Both the position numbers and the translations under genes were made by a program. Below are positions 8,092 to 18,679 of a stretch of 64,000 bases of DNA, one piece after another (the stretch's first letter is position 1; each line of letters opens with the position of its first letter). Under the pieces are notes generated by a model, which saw nothing but the letters and a program-made list of their open reading frames with translations, did not search any database and was not told the DNA's origin. Location of the stretch: NCBI GenBank assembly GCA_014297435.1, contig JACOQA010000004.1, forward strand, positions 76,180 to 140,179, given 5' to 3'. This DNA comes from Candidatus Nanohaloarchaea archaeon (GTDB taxonomy: Archaea > Nanohalarchaeota > Nanosalinia > Nanosalinales > Nanosalinaceae).

Positions 8092-8160
8092 GGCTTCTCG
8101 TGGGACAAGAAGCTCTGTTCTTTGAAGCAAGCTTCATCGTCTTCACAATTTTTTCTTTTA
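8092..8160 (+). pseudogene. Decayed duplicate of the ABC permease 3' end
   Basis: Bases 8092-8147 match 5232-5287, the last codons of the ABC-2 permease, at 49 of 56 positions, and the following T-rich stretch (TTTTTTCTTTTAT) matches the sequence after that gene once ~20 bases are removed. In the permease frame the fragment reads LLVGQEALFFEASFIVFT. It has no start and no upstream gene body, so it is a remnant of a duplicated permease or of a recombination event. The rest of the 312-nt gene-poor stretch 8076-8387 shows nothing else beyond a T-run on the minus strand (8331-8338) that could end ATP synthase transcription. Confidence 0.75.
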
Positions 8161-8387
8161 TTTTATGAGAAAGCAACTCGACTATTAAAGTGGCTTTAAA
8201 GCTTAATTTAGAACCTGTTGGGGCGGGAGATCAGGGAAGAGATCCTTTCTGAAGTTGATTCAATTTTTGAACTGATCTTGAAGCTTAATTAACGTATGAC
8301 TCGGCTGAATTAATTCTTTGAGATGTTTATAAAAAAACTTGAGAATTATAGGTGAAAAAGAAGAACGCAGGTAAGAACAGCGGAAAG

Positions 8388-9017
8388 TTACTCCTCTTCC
8401 GCCATCTCCTTGACCTTCTTCATCCGGAAAGTCTCCTCACGCTCCGACTCCTCGAGCGCCTGGGAGATCTTGTCAAGAGCAGAGTTGAACTCGGGAATAA
8501 CCTTGTGCTCTAGAGCGTTGACCCTTCTCTTCGTCTTCTCGATCTCGTTCAGGAGCTTGATCAGCTTCGTCTGGGTCTCCGCCGCGTCAACAACTTTTTC
8601 GAGAAGGTCCTCGTACTTGTCTGCGGTGGAGTCGATTCTTGAGGTGGCTGAAGTTACTCCGTATTCTCTGTTGAGTACGTTCCTTGAGATCTTTTCTGAC
8701 TCGATCTCAGGCACAACCACTCCCATGATGTTCGATGTTGAGGATGAAAGCCTTGGCTCCTCTGTGACAGGGAACGAGTTGGCTCTTATGGCATCCTCAC
8801 CATCGTAGACTTTAGCTAAGAGTAGCTTGAGCTTTGCCTGAGAGTAGACATCAGCAAGCTCCTGATTCACTTCTCTTGCGTCTCCCGCAATCTCCATAAA
8901 CTCGTGGATCAAACCATCACGTTTTTTCTCAAGGATATCGTGTCCGTTTTCCGCAAGTTCAATTCTCTCCTTCAACCTGAGTTCTTCAGAACGGGTTGGT
9001 TTTACATCTTGACTCAT
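8388..9017 (-). CDS. atpD: A-type ATP synthase subunit D (central stalk)
   Basis: 209 residues, mostly two long antiparallel helices, matching the family from PTRSEELRLKERIELAENGH at the N-terminus to a C-terminal coiled coil ending in NALEHKVIPEFNSALDKISQ. Subunit D is the rotor shaft inside the A3B3 head. It is the last gene of the operon and overlaps the unknown upstream gene by 4 nt. In many archaea atpD follows atpB directly; here one gene intervenes. Confidence 0.95.
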   Translation of the reverse strand: MSQDVKPTRSEELRLKERIELAENGHDILEKKRDGLIHEFMEIAGDAREVNQELADVYSQAKLKLLLAKVYDGEDAIRANSFPVTEEPRLSSSTSNIMGVVVPEIESEKISRNVLNREYGVTSATSRIDSTADKYEDLLEKVVDAAETQTKLIKLLNEIEKTKRRVNALEHKVIPEFNSALDKISQALEESEREETFRMKKVKEMAEEE

Positions 9018-9358
9018 TTAGCTGTCACCTCCTTGTCGCTGATAACGCCGTAGTCCTCTGCAAGCTCATCCAAGACGCTGCTTTCCTCTTCAAGAGTTCC
9101 CGAAACCTTTCCCGGTTTCCTGAGCACATAATGGGCGAACTTGTCTCCAATCGACTCACCTGAGTAGTTCTCGATATTCATCTCAAAACCGTAGCCCTCA
9201 TCATAGTGCTCGATCTCAAGATCGATTCTGCCAGGATCTTTTTGCCTTATGAAGATAGCCGGTTCTGTTTCACCGGCAGCTTCAAGGACTTTGGCAGCAT
9301 GGAAGCTCTCCAGACCATGTAAGGCGTATGATTCTTCATTCCGGTTTTTCTGCATCAT
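9014..9358 (-). CDS. Unknown acidic protein inserted between atpB and atpD
   Basis: 114 residues from the ATG at 9358, chosen because GGTGATC sits 8-9 nt upstream; a GTG at 9370 is possible. The protein is soluble and acidic, has no membrane segment and no motif I recognise; the middle (GRIDLEIEHYDEGYGFEMNI) suggests alternating beta strands. It lies 12 nt after atpB and overlaps atpD by 4 nt, so it must be made with the ATP synthase. It may be an assembly or regulatory factor of halophilic-type A-ATPases; this is inference from position only. Confidence 0.75.
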   Translation of the reverse strand: MMQKNRNEESYALHGLESFHAAKVLEAAGETEPAIFIRQKDPGRIDLEIEHYDEGYGFEMNIENYSGESIGDKFAHYVLRKPGKVSGTLEEESSVLDELAEDYGVISDKEVTAK

Positions 9359-9370
9359 TCTATTGATCAC

Positions 9371-10759
9371 CTAGTCGAACCTTGTCTCTCGTCCTTCAAG
9401 ATGTTCTTCTCTCGTCTCAGGATCGATCTTCGTTAGCTCGCCTTCAGGGACGATCGAAAGCAGATCCCATGCAAGCTCGAGAGAGTCTTCGATACTTCTG
9501 TCTTCTCTGAAGCCTTGTCCGATGAAATGTTCTTCGAACTTCTTCGTGAACTCTAGAATCTTTTCGTCCTTGTCGGATAGAGCGTCTTCACCGACAATAG
9601 CGACTAAGTCTCTGAGAGACTGTCCTTCTGCATAGAGCGCGTAAAGCTGATCAGAGACATCTGGATGATCCTCTCTGGTGTAGCCTTCGCCGACACCGTT
9701 ATCCATCAGACGGGATAGGCTTGGTAAGACATCGATCGGCGGGTTCTGTCCTTTCGAGTCGAGATCCCTGTCGACAACAATCTGTCCCTCCGTAATATAA
9801 CCTGTAAGGTCTGGGATCGGGTGGGTGATGTCGTCGTTAGGCATTGTAAGGATCGGGATCTGTGTGACTGATCCTTCACGTCCCTGGATGATTCCAGCTC
9901 TCTCATATAACTCAGCGAGGTCCGTATACATGTATCCCGGATATCCTCTTCTTCCCGGAACCTCTTCTCTTGCCGCAGATACTTCTCTGAGTGCGTTTGC
10001 GTAGTTAAGCATGTCTGTCATAATAACCAGAACTTCCATGCCTTTCTCGAACGCTAGGTACTCTGCTGTTGTTAGTGCCATTCTTGGCGTGATGATTCTT
10101 TCCGGTGCAGGGTCCGAAGCTTTGTTGAGGAATACTACAGATCTCTCAAGTGCTCCCGTCTCTCTGAACTCTTCGATGAACTCCTGGGATTCCTCTTCTG
10201 TAATTCCCATTCCTGCGAATACTACTGCGAACTCTTCGTCTTCACCTGAAACGTCTGCCTGTCTTGCGACCTGCATAGCTAGTTCGCTGTGTGGTAGTCC
10301 GGATCCTGAGAAGATTGGAAGCTTCTGTCCTCGAACCAGTGTGTTCATAGTGTCGATCGAGGAGATACCTGTCTGGATGAAGTCTTCCGGAAGCTCTCTC
10401 GAACTAGGATTGATTGCCTGTCCGATGATATCCTCTTCTTCCTCAGGAATAATTTCCGGTCCATCATCGATAGGGTTGCCTGTTCCGTCGAGAACCCTTC
10501 CTAGAAGGTCCTCGGTGACTGGCATCTTGACGTTTTCGTCCATGAACCGGACGGATGCGTCCTGTCCGATTCCCTGTGTTTCCTCGTAGCACTGTACGAC
10601 TACGACATCTTTCGAGGTTTCAAGGACTTCTCCCTTTCTCATCTCTCCGTCCGGCGTCTCGATCTCGACGATGTCTCCATAGGAGATATTGTCGGTTTTC
10701 TCTACAAATACTAGTGGTCCTTTAACCTGGTTGATTGTCTTGTACTCTTGTTTGGTCAT
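9371..10759 (-). CDS. atpB: A-type ATP synthase subunit B (regulatory)
   Basis: 462 residues, the usual length. The N-terminal beta barrel starts [16 protein letters not shown]; the position of the catalytic P-loop is replaced by [11 protein letters not shown], the non-catalytic signature of B subunits. [25 protein letters not shown] and the [19 protein letters not shown] segment are family hallmarks. It alternates with subunit A in the A3B3 hexamer and binds nucleotide without turning it over. 13 nt separate it from atpA. Confidence 0.97.
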   Translation of the reverse strand: MTKQEYKTINQVKGPLVFVEKTDNISYGDIVEIETPDGEMRKGEVLETSKDVVVVQCYEETQGIGQDASVRFMDENVKMPVTEDLLGRVLDGTGNPIDDGPEIIPEEEEDIIGQAINPSSRELPEDFIQTGISSIDTMNTLVRGQKLPIFSGSGLPHSELAMQVARQADVSGEDEEFAVVFAGMGITEEESQEFIEEFRETGALERSVVFLNKASDPAPERIITPRMALTTAEYLAFEKGMEVLVIMTDMLNYANALREVSAAREEVPGRRGYPGYMYTDLAELYERAGIIQGREGSVTQIPILTMPNDDITHPIPDLTGYITEGQIVVDRDLDSKGQNPPIDVLPSLSRLMDNGVGEGYTREDHPDVSDQLYALYAEGQSLRDLVAIVGEDALSDKDEKILEFTKKFEEHFIGQGFREDRSIEDSLELAWDLLSIVPEGELTKIDPETREEHLEGRETRFD

Positions 10760-10772
10760 TTTTGATTCACCT

Positions 10773-12512
<1,740 letters not shown>

Positions 12513-12539
12513 TTTTAGTTTAAACCTCGTAGCATTAAT

Positions 12540-12848
12540 TTACGAAATATCTACTCCGATAACTCTCTGGATTTTATCTTGAAGACCTGAAGACTCTGCT
12601 GTTTCTGAAAGTGTTACGACAACAGGATCTACTGATTCTTCTACTTCACGTCTTACCCTGCCAGGCAGTTTTTCTAAGTCAGTCTGCTCTGCAACTAAAA
12701 TCCCAATTTCTTCATGTTTCAATAGTTCCTGGATCTTTTCCTCGTAGTTTTCAGGGTTGAAACTCTTCTGTACGCCGGCGAGTTCGAAGCCTAGAGTGAA
12801 CTCGTCGTCACCGATTACTCCGATCGTTTTCTTCTTTTCTTCTTCCAT
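12540..12848 (-). CDS. atpF: A-type ATP synthase subunit F
   Basis: 102 residues, the usual size for this small central-stalk subunit. It begins with IGVIGDDEFTLGFELAGV, the conserved Rossmann-like start, and has the EIGILVAEQ strand. It binds subunit D and is thought to regulate ATP hydrolysis. Its ATG is 1 nt from the stop of atpC. Confidence 0.95.
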   Translation of the reverse strand: MEEEKKKTIGVIGDDEFTLGFELAGVQKSFNPENYEEKIQELLKHEEIGILVAEQTDLEKLPGRVRREVEESVDPVVVTLSETAESSGLQDKIQRVIGVDIS

Positions 12849-12849
12849 T

Positions 12850-13848
12850 TTATGACACCACCAAGTTGTTTCTGATTGTTTCTAGGTTCTGGATACCTGT
12901 CTCCTTCGCTCTCAGAAGCATTCTAAGGTTCTGAACCTCAATCATCTTCGCCATAATGTAACCGAGGATGCTTGTTGCACCGAGAGGCTCTGTGTGCTGT
13001 GAGACGAGCGCCCTGTCCAATCTTGCAACCTCAAGCCTGTGCTCGATGTCCTCAATATTCGCTCCGTTCTTCTTTTCGAGCACTTCCTCATTAACCAGGT
13101 AGTCGATAGCTTCTTCGAACGATTTTGAGCCAAGAACTTTCTCGAGATGTTTCGACTTCTTGTCTGAGACAAGCCATTCCTCAATTTCCTCTCTCTCGAT
13201 CTCCTGTTTCTTCAGTCTTAGAGCGATCTTCAGGTTCTCGTACTCTATCTCTTCGTTTACGAACTTCTCGAACCACATTCCTCCGATCTTGCCTGAAATC
13301 CTGTCAAGATCTTGATAATATGCACGGTCAAGATTTCTTTCAATCTTTCTGAGATCCTTTTCCTCTCCGATAAATGATTTGTAGTCGATAGGCGAGTTCT
13401 TGAATTCGATCGATCCAACTATCTCCTCAAACGTTTTTTCTGAAAGATCCTCCAATTCCTCGACCGAGTAGTCACCCACAGGCACCAGAAGGTTCTCTAT
13501 TTTTTGGTTCCCTCCTCCCTGTTTCCACCTTAGAAGTCTTTTCAGGCTTAGAATATCATAACGCCTCAGGTAAGTTTTGATTACAGGTTCAAGGCTTTCC
13601 GGTGCGATCTCGACAAGTTTTGACATCGTTCGTGAAAGATTTCTCATCAGCGCGAGCTCAACAAGTTCGATTCCCTCGTATTCAGAGCCTAGCTCGTTGA
13701 TATCTTTTTTGTAAGCGCCTTCCTCAAGGTTTCTTGCTATTTCATTAGGCTTCATCTTGAGAAGATTCTCGTAGTCGCTTTCATCGAGAAGCTTCTTTCT
13801 CTTCGCGCTCACTCGAGCGTACATGTAAGGATAGTCGCGCTGAACCAT
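12850..13848 (-). CDS. atpC: A-type ATP synthase subunit C (central stalk cap)
   Basis: 332 residues from the ATG at 13848. This start has GTGATC 8-10 nt upstream and gives the normal N-terminus leading into YPYMYARVSAKRKKLL; an in-frame ATG at 13878 would overlap atpE by 23 nt. The rest is an all-helical protein with three repeated bundles, ending near ILGYIMAKMIEVQNLRMLLRAK, the conserved C-terminal signature. It links the rotor shaft to the membrane ring. Confidence 0.93.
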   Translation of the reverse strand: MVQRDYPYMYARVSAKRKKLLDESDYENLLKMKPNEIARNLEEGAYKKDINELGSEYEGIELVELALMRNLSRTMSKLVEIAPESLEPVIKTYLRRYDILSLKRLLRWKQGGGNQKIENLLVPVGDYSVEELEDLSEKTFEEIVGSIEFKNSPIDYKSFIGEEKDLRKIERNLDRAYYQDLDRISGKIGGMWFEKFVNEEIEYENLKIALRLKKQEIEREEIEEWLVSDKKSKHLEKVLGSKSFEEAIDYLVNEEVLEKKNGANIEDIEHRLEVARLDRALVSQHTEPLGATSILGYIMAKMIEVQNLRMLLRAKETGIQNLETIRNNLVVS

Positions 13849-13855
13849 TTTTAGA

Positions 13856-14389
13856 TCACTCAAAAAGCTTTTCCGCAACTTCTTTCCTGTGCTTGGATTT
13901 CATTTCTTCAACGATTTTATCGAACGTAAAGCTCTGCCTCCTAGAACCATCCTTGGATACAACCACTATTCCTTCAATGTCTTCTTCTTCGAAATCGATG
14001 CTTACGGCATCCTCAAACTCTTCTCCCCCGATAACTTTCTCGGGTTCGAACTCGACCTTGTCGAGGCATTTCTCAACGAAGTCCTCTCTTTCCTTCTTGG
14101 TCAGGTCTTCGAGGCTTTCACGGAAATTTTCGAATACCTCGTCTATCTTCGCTTGCTTCGCCTTCAACCTTTTTTCCTTGGCTTTCATACGAGCGTTGGA
14201 GATAGTCTTTGTTTCGTATGAATCCTTCTCCCCTTCAAGTTCTTCTTCATACTCTTCCTTGACTGCCTCTGCCTCCTGTCTTGCTTCTTCCAGGATTTCT
14301 TCTCTCTGTTGTTCAGCTTCGTCTATTATTTCGTCTGCTTTTTGCTGTGCTTCTTCCAAAATCTCGGATTTGACTTCTTTTAGGCTCAT
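13856..14389 (-). CDS. atpE: A-type ATP synthase subunit E (peripheral stalk)
   Basis: 177 residues with a long charged N-terminal helix (to ~95) that pairs with subunit H to form the peripheral stalk, and a globular C-terminal half ending in RRQSFTFDKIVEEMKSKHRKEVAEKLF-like family sequence. It is more acidic than most relatives, as expected in a halophile. It ends 7 nt before the atpC start. Confidence 0.93.
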   Translation of the reverse strand: MSLKEVKSEILEEAQQKADEIIDEAEQQREEILEEARQEAEAVKEEYEEELEGEKDSYETKTISNARMKAKEKRLKAKQAKIDEVFENFRESLEDLTKKEREDFVEKCLDKVEFEPEKVIGGEEFEDAVSIDFEEEDIEGIVVVSKDGSRRQSFTFDKIVEEMKSKHRKEVAEKLFE

Positions 14390-14458
14390 TTGAGTATCAC
14401 GTTTGTGTTTGAAATAAATTGAGAGTTGAAAACGGGTTGCCCCGTTTTCCGCGGGCTT

Positions 14459-14689
14459 CTAAATGAAGCCGGTTGATACCAGCGCGACGACCAGTCCGAA
14501 GATAACCATGGTCTCCGGGATAACTGTTAGGATAAGTACCTGGCCGAACAGGCTGTCGTCTTCTGCTAGAGCGCCAACTCCTGCAGATCCGATCTTTGCC
14601 TGTGCCCAGCCGGTTGCAAGTGCTGCAACTCCTAAAGCTATGGCTGCGCCGAGTGCTGGAAATGCTCCTATTCCTGCTGCTGTTGCCAT
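14459..14689 (-). CDS. atpK: A-type ATP synthase c-ring subunit K (proteolipid)
   Basis: 76 residues, a single helical hairpin. Helix 1 is Gly/Ala rich (ALGAAIALGVAALATGWA), the loop carries the conserved acidic AEDDSLFGQ segment, and helix 2 has the ion-binding glutamate in TVIPETMVIFG. The single-hairpin form is the common archaeal type. The motif does not let me decide between proton and sodium coupling. A small GC-rich repeat (GGTTGCCCCGTTTTCCGCGG) lies between this gene and atpE. Confidence 0.95.
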   Translation of the reverse strand: MATAAGIGAFPALGAAIALGVAALATGWAQAKIGSAGVGALAEDDSLFGQVLILTVIPETMVIFGLVVALVSTGFI

Positions 14690-14715
14690 TGTGTGGTTTT
14701 CACCTCAAAATAATG

Positions 14716-16524
14716 TTAGTTAGAGTTTGCTCCGAATGGAGCGTATTTTTTACCGCCTCCTTCATAGAACTTTCCGAACATCTCCACGTAGTGGAGTCGG
14801 ATTCCTTGAAGGAAGCCTTCCAAGATTTTAATGAATGTGTTGAACGTGTGACCGACCACCAACATGAATATTCCGAGTCCGACGCCCAGTAGGGATCCTG
14901 ACTGGAACAGTGGGTCTGCTAGACCGTTCACTACTTTTGCGAGTGAAACCGCCGCGACCGACACGCCGAATATTCTTAGGTATGATAGTACGTTTGAGAG
15001 GAGCGATGGGATTTCTACGACCCCTTCTATGCCCTCTCCCATGTAAAGCATGATTACTGCTAGGACGCCGACTACAGCGGCTGCACCTGTCATACCTAAT
15101 ATGGCTAGTGCGGCTGCCAGTTCGAGTACGATCCATGACCCTTTTTCTAGGAAGGCTTCTCTGAATCCGTGATTGGAATATTCGTTGTAGAATCCAAGCA
15201 GGAACCCTAAGTTGACGTGGACGACTCCTATAACTGCTGCTATGCTGAATACTGTTCCTAGTTCGTGTGCTCTGTGGAAGAGTATTGGGATCTGGCTGAA
15301 CACTTCCAGACCGAACTGACTGGCTAGTACGGAGTCATGACCGAATATTATGAAGCCAAACGCGTCACCGAACGCCAATCCAAATATTATGGTGGAGATT
15401 GATGCATACATCAGCGACTTGAAGATGTCGCGGGCTGCAGGAACCATTCTGTAACCTAGGTAGAATACTGCCAAGGTTGTCAGTCCGTATCCTGCGTCGC
15501 CGATCATGAATCCGAAGAAAAGTGGGAACGTCAAAAGTAGCATGAAAGATGGATCCAGCTCGTTGTATCGAGGCACTGAGACAAGATCGGTCAGTGACTC
15601 GAACGGCTGGACGAATCTGTTGTTATCATGTTTTACTGGCGGTTCCTCCTCCGCCTCTTCTTTCTGTACGTGGATTCTTCCTTCTGTCTTGTCAGCTAGT
15701 TCTTCCTCGACCTCAGCAAAACGTTCTGAAGGGATCCAACCGTACGCGATAAACGTGTTTTCTGTTGTTGCAAAGTTTAGAGGTGCTTCAGCTTTCTCTA
15801 CTCTTTCTGTCAGGAAGCTTTCGATGTTCTCAAGTCCTTCACGCCACTCTTCTGCTAAGCTTTCGAGCTCGTTTTCTTTCTGTTTCTTTGCTTCACGAAG
15901 CTCCTCTTTTCTATCCTCCAGGTTGTATGAAACCGTTTCGATTGAACCTGTAAGCTCTGTTTCCGGGACTGTCAATTCTATGGATGATGCTTTGTTGATA
16001 GCATCTCTGAACGCTTTGTCTTCGGTCTCGTGGTAGAAAATAACGGATGCTTTCTCTCCTTCGAACACGTCATATTGTGTGTTCGGTGCTTCCGAAGTCA
16101 GAATGTCCCGATCAATCCTTCCTACGAAGACATCCAAATTTTCTGTGCCTTCGAGATCTTCATAATTGACTCCGCTACCTCTAAGTTTCTTGAAGAATTT
16201 TTTCTTATCATTTACGTTGGAGATTCTTCTTTCCAGGGAAGCGATTTCTTCCTCTATATCGGAAATCTTTTCGTCCAATTGAGGAAGTTCGTTTTCGAGC
16301 TCTTCGATAGTCAGGTTCTTCCTGTGTCCCTCAACTTTAGGTAGTTTGGAGATTGTGGATCTCAAATCTACCAGTAGTTGTGAGATGTCTTCTGCTTCGT
16401 CTGAAGGCTTACCTGTGTTCAGTTCGCCGTCATAATCGTCTATATCTAGAACTTCAAGTCTGTAAAGTGTGTTAATTACGTTTTCCAGGTCTTTTTTGGC
16501 GCCTGTTACCGATATTTTGGTCAT
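14716..16524 (-). CDS. atpI: A-type ATP synthase subunit I (a subunit, ion channel)
   Basis: 602 residues. The first ~330 form the soluble arm with two long coiled coils (IDRDILTSEAPNTQ region and IEELENELPQLDEKISDIEE); the C-terminal half has about seven to eight membrane helices. NVLSYLRIFGVSVAAVSLAK carries the essential arginine that faces the c-ring glutamate, and VLEGFLQGIRLHYVEMFGKF is the conserved end. It forms the ion half-channels and anchors the peripheral stalk. Confidence 0.96.
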   Translation of the reverse strand: MTKISVTGAKKDLENVINTLYRLEVLDIDDYDGELNTGKPSDEAEDISQLLVDLRSTISKLPKVEGHRKNLTIEELENELPQLDEKISDIEEEIASLERRISNVNDKKKFFKKLRGSGVNYEDLEGTENLDVFVGRIDRDILTSEAPNTQYDVFEGEKASVIFYHETEDKAFRDAINKASSIELTVPETELTGSIETVSYNLEDRKEELREAKKQKENELESLAEEWREGLENIESFLTERVEKAEAPLNFATTENTFIAYGWIPSERFAEVEEELADKTEGRIHVQKEEAEEEPPVKHDNNRFVQPFESLTDLVSVPRYNELDPSFMLLLTFPLFFGFMIGDAGYGLTTLAVFYLGYRMVPAARDIFKSLMYASISTIIFGLAFGDAFGFIIFGHDSVLASQFGLEVFSQIPILFHRAHELGTVFSIAAVIGVVHVNLGFLLGFYNEYSNHGFREAFLEKGSWIVLELAAALAILGMTGAAAVVGVLAVIMLYMGEGIEGVVEIPSLLSNVLSYLRIFGVSVAAVSLAKVVNGLADPLFQSGSLLGVGLGIFMLVVGHTFNTFIKILEGFLQGIRLHYVEMFGKFYEGGGKKYAPFGANSN

Positions 16525-16549
16525 TTCTTTCGGCTTGATTTCTTCCCAC

Positions 16550-16867
16550 CTACTGGAACTGTTCTTCGAAGCTTTCTTTCAGGAGCTTTTCTGCTTCTTC
16601 CATTCTGTCCGAGGCTTTTTCTCTTAGTTCTTCTGCCTCTTCTTCTGCTTCATCGATTATTTCTTCTCTTTCTTCATCGACTTTCTCTTTGAACCGGTTC
16701 ATTTCCTCGTATTTTTCGTCTTTGGCTTCCTGTTCCGCGTCTTCTATAAGTTCTTCTGCCTCTTCTTCTGCTTCTTCTATCTTTTGCTGTTTCTTCTGTT
16801 TGGCATCCTCTAGAATGAGGTCTGCCTCTTCTTCCGCATTCTTGACTTCCTGTACTACGTCAGCCAC
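16550..16867 (-). CDS. atpH: A-type ATP synthase subunit H (peripheral stalk)
   Basis: 105 residues, almost entirely a Glu/Lys-rich coiled coil (VVQEVKNAEEEADLILEDAK onward), as expected for the partner of subunit E. The start is taken as GTG at 16867: GGTGAT lies ~8 nt upstream and the TATA box at 16904-16914 places transcription start at about 16883. An in-frame ATG at 16930 is upstream of the TATA box and would add an unrelated hydrophobic stretch. First gene of the operon. Confidence 0.88.
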   Translation of the reverse strand: MADVVQEVKNAEEEADLILEDAKQKKQQKIEEAEEEAEELIEDAEQEAKDEKYEEMNRFKEKVDEEREEIIDEAEEEAEELREKASDRMEEAEKLLKESFEEQFQ

Positions 16868-16903
16868 GTTATAATCACCGGCATGAAACCCTGAATACAG
16901 GAA

Positions 16904-16914
16904 GCTTATAAACC
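16904..16914 (-). promoter_or_regulatory. Promoter of the ATP synthase operon
   Basis: GGTTTATAAGC on the minus strand is a near-ideal archaeal TATA box. It predicts a transcript start ~16 nt before the atpH GTG, leaving room for the GGTGAT ribosome site. No other comparable box is seen within the operon, so one ~8.5-kb transcript is likely. Confidence 0.65.
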
Positions 16915-17002
16915 CTGTGAGCTTCCGCAACCATCTCCTGTTTAAAAGATTTTCTATAGGCTGGCGTTTGTTGAAAAGTCTTCTCTACCAAAAATCAAAA
17001 TT

Positions 17003-18100
17003 ATGGAAGAAAGAGGCTTGAAAATATTCGCACCCGAAGAGGAAGAACCCGGTAAGGACTCAGACGTCTTCTTCAACGACGAGATGCGTACAAACAGGGA
17101 TCTTTCCAGAATTGCTCTCAAAGTATTCCGCGACAAGATAGATGTTGATGAGTTTCGTATATGCGATCCTTTGTCCGCTTCAGGAGTGAGAGGTTTTCGG
17201 TATTCTGACCTAGGCAAACTTTACCTCAACGATACCAATCCAGAAGCAGTTGATTCAATAGAAAAAGGTTTAGAGGAGAACCAGATCGAGGCACAAGTAT
17301 ATAATAAGGATGCGAACGTTTTGCTCTCCGAGAACAGAAACCTCTTCCACTTCATCGATATTGATCCTTTCGGACCGTTTAACCGGTTTCTTGATTCTAC
17401 AGCCCGGGCTTCAAATCACCAGAGTTTTGTGGGTCTGACCGCTACTGATTTGGCTGCGCCGGCAGGAAGCTATAAGAAAACATGTATGAGGCGTTATTCC
17501 TCGAAGCCGTTGAAGAACTCTTTCATGCACGAGACGGGTCTCCGCATATATATTAAAGAGGTTTTCCAGAACTACGCACGTTTCGATAAGTGTTTCGACC
17601 CCAAGATATGCTGGCACGAACAGCACTACTCCAGAGTCATGGGGAGGGTAACTGAGTCAAAGAAGAGAACCAACCGCACGCTAGATAACATAGGATATCT
17701 TTCATACTGCCCCGAATGTAGATGGAGGAAACTTGAAAGAGAAGAGGAATGCGGCAACTGCGGTGAAGACACACAGATTGCGGGACCGCTCTGGACAGGC
17801 AAACTTGTTGACAGAAGATTTACCAAGGAAATGAAAGAAGAAATCCCTGAAGAATGGGTGGACGCCAATGAACTTCTCAGAAAAGTTCATGGCGAAGCAG
17901 AAATACTTACACCGTTTTACGATCTACATAAACTGAGCTCAAGTCTAAGCATTCAGGTTCCCAAAAGAGAGAAAGTTCTTGAATCACTAGAAGACAGGGG
18001 ATACCCGGTTTCCAGAACCCATTTTTCGCCTACAGGTTTCAGGACTGACGCGCCTCTACAAGATATTCGAAGGGTTCTAAAAGAAGCTTCGGAAGAATAA
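17003..18100 (+). CDS. trm1: tRNA (guanine26-N2)-dimethyltransferase Trm1
   Basis: 365 residues. S-adenosylmethionine binding is shown by ICDPLSASGVRGFRYSDL (residues ~53-70), catalysis by IDIDPFGPFNRFLDS and TATDLAAPAGSYKKTCMRRY, which match the Trm1 motifs. The C-terminal half has the four-cysteine zinc site CPEC...CGNCGED followed by AGPLWTGKLVDRRF, also conserved. It dimethylates G26 in tRNA. It is divergent from the ATP synthase operon. Confidence 0.95.
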   Translation: MEERGLKIFAPEEEEPGKDSDVFFNDEMRTNRDLSRIALKVFRDKIDVDEFRICDPLSASGVRGFRYSDLGKLYLNDTNPEAVDSIEKGLEENQIEAQVYNKDANVLLSENRNLFHFIDIDPFGPFNRFLDSTARASNHQSFVGLTATDLAAPAGSYKKTCMRRYSSKPLKNSFMHETGLRIYIKEVFQNYARFDKCFDPKICWHEQHYSRVMGRVTESKKRTNRTLDNIGYLSYCPECRWRKLEREEECGNCGEDTQIAGPLWTGKLVDRRFTKEMKEEIPEEWVDANELLRKVHGEAEILTPFYDLHKLSSSLSIQVPKREKVLESLEDRGYPVSRTHFSPTGFRTDAPLQDIRRVLKEASEE

Positions 18101-18168
18101 AGCAATCTAAACCCTTTCCCTGCCCCCGCCAAAGATTTTTAAATCCATCGATTACAGCTTTCATTGTA

Positions 18169-18624
18169 ATGGCTTGGAGAAGGGCGACCGCCGGAGGAGA
18201 ATTCTCTAAAGAAGCAGAAATTAGTAATAGGGCTGATTTGAACCGTTTTCTTGAGGAATCAGAAGCAGATATACCTTATGAGGTAGATTTGCTTGTTAAG
18301 GATGAGGAAAGGCTTGAAGAAGAACCTTACAAAGAAGATCTTCCTGAAGTTGAAAACTTAGACTATGTGTTTGAAGGAGAAGTATTCGTTCTAGACATGT
18401 CAGTTGAAGAGTTTACTTGCGCAGCAACAGCAGGGGACGAAGTAAGCGCATACGTCTATGGAACGCTTTCTATAGAAGGCGATGGATACGAAAGAGAAGT
18501 TACGGTAGATGAATTCTATGAGACTCCCGCCACCGATGTCTTCCACTGGGACTCTGCTGGAGAGAATGAAAAGGGGGCAGAAATTAATGCTAACGTCGAA
18601 ATGGCAGAAGCAGGCTCAGACTAA
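18169..18624 (+). CDS. Unknown acidic soluble protein
   Basis: 151 residues, very Glu/Asp-rich, no cysteine cluster apart from a single EFTCAATAG. The central part (VFEGEVFVLDMSVEEF ... EVSAYVYGTLSIEGDGYEREVTVDEF) looks like an all-beta domain. TTTTTAAATCC is centred 28 nt before the ATG, supporting a leaderless message. No family recognised. Convergent with TFB. Confidence 0.65.
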   Translation: MAWRRATAGGEFSKEAEISNRADLNRFLEESEADIPYEVDLLVKDEERLEEEPYKEDLPEVENLDYVFEGEVFVLDMSVEEFTCAATAGDEVSAYVYGTLSIEGDGYEREVTVDEFYETPATDVFHWDSAGENEKGAEINANVEMAEAGSD

Positions 18625-18679
18625 TAATTAGGTAAAGATTAGAAAAATAGAATTGGGAGAGAATGCGGCTGCGTCTTCT

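Noticed and set aside
7957-8130. N-terminal extension of the small membrane gene 7753-7956 to give 125 residues
   Set aside because: The added residues are Arg/Trp/Cys-rich, unlike any neighbour, overlap the decayed permease fragment, and the GGAGGTG site marks the start at 7956. A different, better frame (7953-8075) covers the same bases.
10011-10589. Plus-strand open frame of 192 codons opposite atpB
   Set aside because: It is Ser/Thr/Ile-rich, antisense to a strongly conserved gene and has no start signal; a by-product of codon bias.
15506-16036. Plus-strand open frame of 176 codons opposite atpI
   Set aside because: Ser/Phe-rich antisense of the coiled-coil part of subunit I; typical shadow.
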